From an uncultured Clostridia bacterium (GTDB taxonomy: Bacteria; Bacillota_A; Clostridia; Oscillospirales; Oscillospiraceae), in NCBI GenBank assembly GCA_946410505.1, contig CAMKAP010000016.1, positions 1 through 16,511 on the forward strand: 16,511 nucleotides of DNA, in the 5' to 3' direction. The notes below the pieces were generated by a model. The model saw only the letters and a program-made list of their open reading frames with translations. It searched no databases and was not told the DNA's origin. Position numbers and translations under genes: made by a program. Below are positions 14,146-16,511 of this stretch, piece after piece. Within the stretch, counting starts at the first letter, position 1. Each line of letters starts with the position of its first letter.

Positions 14146-14655
14146 TCATAGATCCCGCTCGTAGCGGTCCTTGAGCACGCGGTACTCGTCCTTCTCCACC
14201 AGGCCGTTTTTCAGCCACTCGTCCAGCTGGGCGATGCGCTGGGCCTTGTCGCGGGCAAAGTGGTCCTCCCCCGTGTGGTCGCAGACGATGCAGCTGGGCT
14301 CGGGCGGGGTGAAGCTGCGGCTGCGGGGATCGGGGCGCTGCGTGGCGGCGGAGGTGCGGCCGGCGCTCGAATTGGCGGTGGGGCGCCGGGTCTCCGTCTC
14401 CGCCTTTGTCTTCTTCCGCGCGGCCTTGAGCCGTCCGATCAGCAGGGCGATCAGCAGCAGTGCGCCGACAATCAGCAGGGGAAGCAGATCGGGGTCAATC
14501 CCGTTTCGCTGGAGCCAGCGCTCAATGACCCACATTCTGCTGCGAAAGCTCTCGCTCTCCATCAGGGACATGAGCTGGGGGATCACGAAGACCAGCAGAA
14601 ACACGATCGCCGTTCCCAGCCCCGTGGTTTTTTTCTTTTCCTTCTTGTTGTTCAT
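14146..14655 (-). CDS. Small two-helix membrane protein with SHOCT-like tail
   Basis: The 169-aa product is unrecognised beyond its layout. After a lysine-rich start it has two hydrophobic helices (about 13-29 and 57-75), a basic Ser/Thr-rich linker (78-118), then CIVCDHTGEDH at 122-132 (two Cys and two His, a possible zinc site) and a C-terminal helical pair WLKNGLVEKDEYRVLKDRY at 147-165 that resembles a SHOCT module. A GTG at 14658 could also start it, but ATG 14655 is better spaced from AAAGGGG. It lies 42 bases after gyrA and 55 bases before rnhA, in the same direction, so probably co-transcribed. Confidence 0.75.
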   Translation of the reverse strand: MNNKKEKKKTTGLGTAIVFLLVFVIPQLMSLMESESFRSRMWVIERWLQRNGIDPDLLPLLIVGALLLIALLIGRLKAARKKTKAETETRRPTANSSAGRTSAATQRPDPRSRSFTPPEPSCIVCDHTGEDHFARDKAQRIAQLDEWLKNGLVEKDEYRVLKDRYERDL

Positions 14656-14697
14656 CACGCGCCCCTTTCCGCCCTCTTCGGGCTCATCAGCGACGTT

Positions 14698-16511
14698 TTA
14701 CAGCGTCTCTTCCGTGTTCTCCTCTTCGCTTCCTTCTTCGCTCTCGGGCATGGTCTTTTCGATGCAGATGACCCGGCTGCCGGGCAGCAGACGCATCACG
14801 CGCACACCCTGGGTGGCGCGGCTGAGCCTGGAGATGCCGTCGGCGGCCATGCGGATGATGGTGCCGTCGTTGGAGATGACCAGAATATCGTCCCCCGGGG
14901 AGACCATCTTCACATCGGCCACAGGCCCGGTCTTCTCGGTGACGTTGTAGTTCTTCATGCCGAGACCGCCGCGGCCGTGGACGCTGTATTCCGAAACGTC
15001 CGTGCGCTTGCCGTAGCCCTTCTCGGTGATGGACAGAAGCGTCTCGCCCGCGCTGGTGCTGCCGGCGCCGATGACATAGTCGCCCTCGCGCAGGCGGATG
15101 CCTCGCACGCCGACGGCGGTGCGGCCCATGGGGCGCACGTCGTTCTCGTCAAAGCACACGGCAAGGCCGTTGCGGGTGGCGATGAGGATGTTCTCGCTGC
15201 CGTCGGTGGGGATGACAGCCATCAGATGGTCGTCCCCCTCCAGGGTCAGAGCGCGGATGCCGTTTGCGCGGATGTTGCGCAGGGCGGACTGAGCCATACG
15301 CTTGACGGTGCCGTAGCGGGTGACGAAGAAGAGGAACTTGTCCTCCTCCAGGCCACGGGCGCGGATCATGGCGGAGACCTTCTCGCCGCTCTCGGTCTGG
15401 ATGATGTTGATGATATTGGTGCCGCGGGCGTTGCGTCCCGCCTCGGGGATGTTATAGCCCTTCTTGATGAAGACGCGGCCCAGATCGGTGAAGAAGAGGA
15501 TGTTGTCGTGGGTGGAGGCGGTGAACACGGTCTCCACATAGTCCTCCTCCTTGGTGGCCATGGCGCGCACACCCTTGCCGCCGCGGCCCTGGGCGCGGTA
15601 CTCCTTTACGGGCAGGCGCTTGATGTAGCCGCCGTGGGTCAGGGTAAAGACACAGTTCTGCTCCTCAATGAGATCCTCGATGTCGATCTCGTCAGCCACG
15701 TCCTGGATCTCCGTCATGCGCTTGTCGCCGTATTTATCGCGCAGGGCGATGAGCTCGTCCTTCAGCACGCCCTTGATCTTCTCGGGGTCTGCCAGCAGAT
15801 CCCTGAAGTAGGCGATGCGCTCCTCCAGCTCCTTATACTCGTTTTCGAGCTTCTCCCGGTTCAGGCCCTGCAGGGCGATCAGACGCATATCGCAGATGGC
15901 CTGGGCCTGCACGTCGTCCAGCCCGAAGCGCTCCATCAGGTTCTGCTTGGCGTTGTCGTAGCTGGAGCGGATGATGCGGATCACTTCGTCGATGTTGTCC
16001 TGCGCGATGAGAAGACCCTCCAGCAGATGGGCGCGCTCCTCGGCCTTGCGCAGATCGTAGCGGGTCCGGCGGACGATCACTTCCTCCTGGAAGGTGAGAT
16101 ATTCGTCCAGAATGTGCCGCAGAGAGAGGATCTTCGGCTGGGTCTGGTTATTGACCAGGGCCAGCATGTTGATCGAGAAGCTCGACTGCAGTGCGGTCTG
16201 GGCAAAGAGGCGGTTGAGGACCACCTGGGGGTTTGCGTCGCGCTTGAGTTCAATGACGATGCGCATGCCGTTGCGGTCGGTCTCGTCCCGCAGGTCGGAG
16301 ATGCCCTCCAGCCGCTTTTCACGGACCTGGTCGGCAATGCTGCGGATCAGCTGCCGCTTGTTGACCTGATAGGGAAGCTCGGTGACGATGATGCGGGTGC
16401 GGTTCTGGCCGTGCTCCTCAAACTCGGTGCGTGCCCGGACCACCACTCTGCCCCGGCCGGTGGCATAAGCCTGGCGGATGCCGCTGCGGCCCATGATGAT
16501 GCCCCGGGTGG
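14698..16511 (-). CDS. gyrA: DNA gyrase subunit A, C-terminal part (5' end outside window)
   Basis: Gyrase introduces negative supercoils into DNA as an A2B2 tetramer; this subunit breaks and rejoins DNA. The visible part begins within [26 protein letters not shown], just before the first in-frame ATG at 16494, corresponding to about residue 220 of the family. The N-terminal part with the catalytic tyrosine and quinolone region lies outside the window. Seen: the rest of the tower and coiled-coil domain, then six-blade beta-pinwheel domain with the GyrA box QGRGGKG, which tells GyrA from ParC. It ends in an acidic tail ([17 protein letters not shown]). Reading frame is open to the edge. Confidence 0.96.
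   Translation of the reverse strand, partial: TRGIIMGRSGIRQAYATGRGRVVVRARTEFEEHGQNRTRIIVTELPYQVNKRQLIRSIADQVREKRLEGISDLRDETDRNGMRIVIELKRDANPQVVLNRLFAQTALQSSFSINMLALVNNQTQPKILSLRHILDEYLTFQEEVIVRRTRYDLRKAEERAHLLEGLLIAQDNIDEVIRIIRSSYDNAKQNLMERFGLDDVQAQAICDMRLIALQGLNREKLENEYKELEERIAYFRDLLADPEKIKGVLKDELIALRDKYGDKRMTEIQDVADEIDIEDLIEEQNCVFTLTHGGYIKRLPVKEYRAQGRGGKGVRAMATKEEDYVETVFTASTHDNILFFTDLGRVFIKKGYNIPEAGRNARGTNIINIIQTESGEKVSAMIRARGLEEDKFLFFVTRYGTVKRMAQSALRNIRANGIRALTLEGDDHLMAVIPTDGSENILIATRNGLAVCFDENDVRPMGRTAVGVRGIRLREGDYVIGAGSTSAGETLLSITEKGYGKRTDVSEYSVHGRGGLGMKNYNVTEKTGPVADVKMVSPGDDILVISNDGTIIRMAADGISRLSRATQGVRVMRLLPGSRVICIEKTMPESEEGSEEENTEETL

Noticed and set aside
14656..14697. Hammerhead-ribozyme-like core (CTGATGAG, short GCCC/GGGC stem, then GGAAA) on the minus strand after gyrA
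   Set aside because: There is an extra G before GAAA, the nearby GTC leaves no room for stem I, and I find no complementary sequences for stems I and III in the 42-base gap. Probably chance.

Overview
The window looks like chromosomal core sequence from a GC-rich, spore-forming Firmicute of the class Clostridia. An Oscillospiraceae-like gut lineage is my best guess (inference). Spore formation is shown by a complete nutrient germinant receptor operon. The rest is housekeeping: transcription-coupled repair, gyrase, RNase H and a secretion foldase. I see no phage, transposase, CRISPR array or toxin-antitoxin module.

Layout. Positions 1-270 are a divergent control region. On the minus strand two tandem sigma-A-type promoters with A-tract upstream elements, followed by a boxA-like leader, fire off the left edge, most likely into an rRNA operon. 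On the plus strand a sigma-G-like promoter fires into the germinant receptor operon at 269-4045, in the order A subunit, C lipoprotein, B permease. That operon ends in a terminator that serves both strands (4051-4091). From there to the right edge every supported gene is on the minus strand: a small AT-richer two-helix SHOCT protein (4095-4562), a membrane-anchored parvulin-type foldase (4804-6090), mfd (6506-10012), a HAD phosphatase (10043-10711), a GNAT-like protein (11329-11901), an ABC exporter half-transporter (11906-13642), rnhA (13653-14090), a second two-helix protein with a SHOCT-like tail (14146-14655), and the C-terminal part of gyrA (14698 to the edge). The last five are closely spaced and read gyrA, small membrane protein, rnhA, ABC exporter, GNAT; they could be one transcript.

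Gaps over 300 bases. 6091-6505 (415 bases) holds a promoter for the foldase gene and a 79-base structured repeat. 10712-11328 (617 bases) holds a second, inverted copy of that repeat (81 bases) and several other hairpins, with no gene I can support. Outside their loops the two copies differ at only two bases, and these two bases form one base pair of a 15-bp stem (G:C in one copy, A:T in the other). This is the most interesting signal in the window: a dispersed element apparently kept as an RNA or DNA structure. The loops differ by two bases, which argues against a conserved coding frame.

Other points: a GGADGPT motif typical of sodium-pumping decarboxylase beta subunits sits beside the membrane anchor of the foldase; mfd and the germination A gene both have a promoter ending a few bases from the ATG and no Shine-Dalgarno sequence, which suggests leaderless transcripts; and there are two unrelated small proteins with the same plan of two helices, a cysteine pair region and a SHOCT-like tail.
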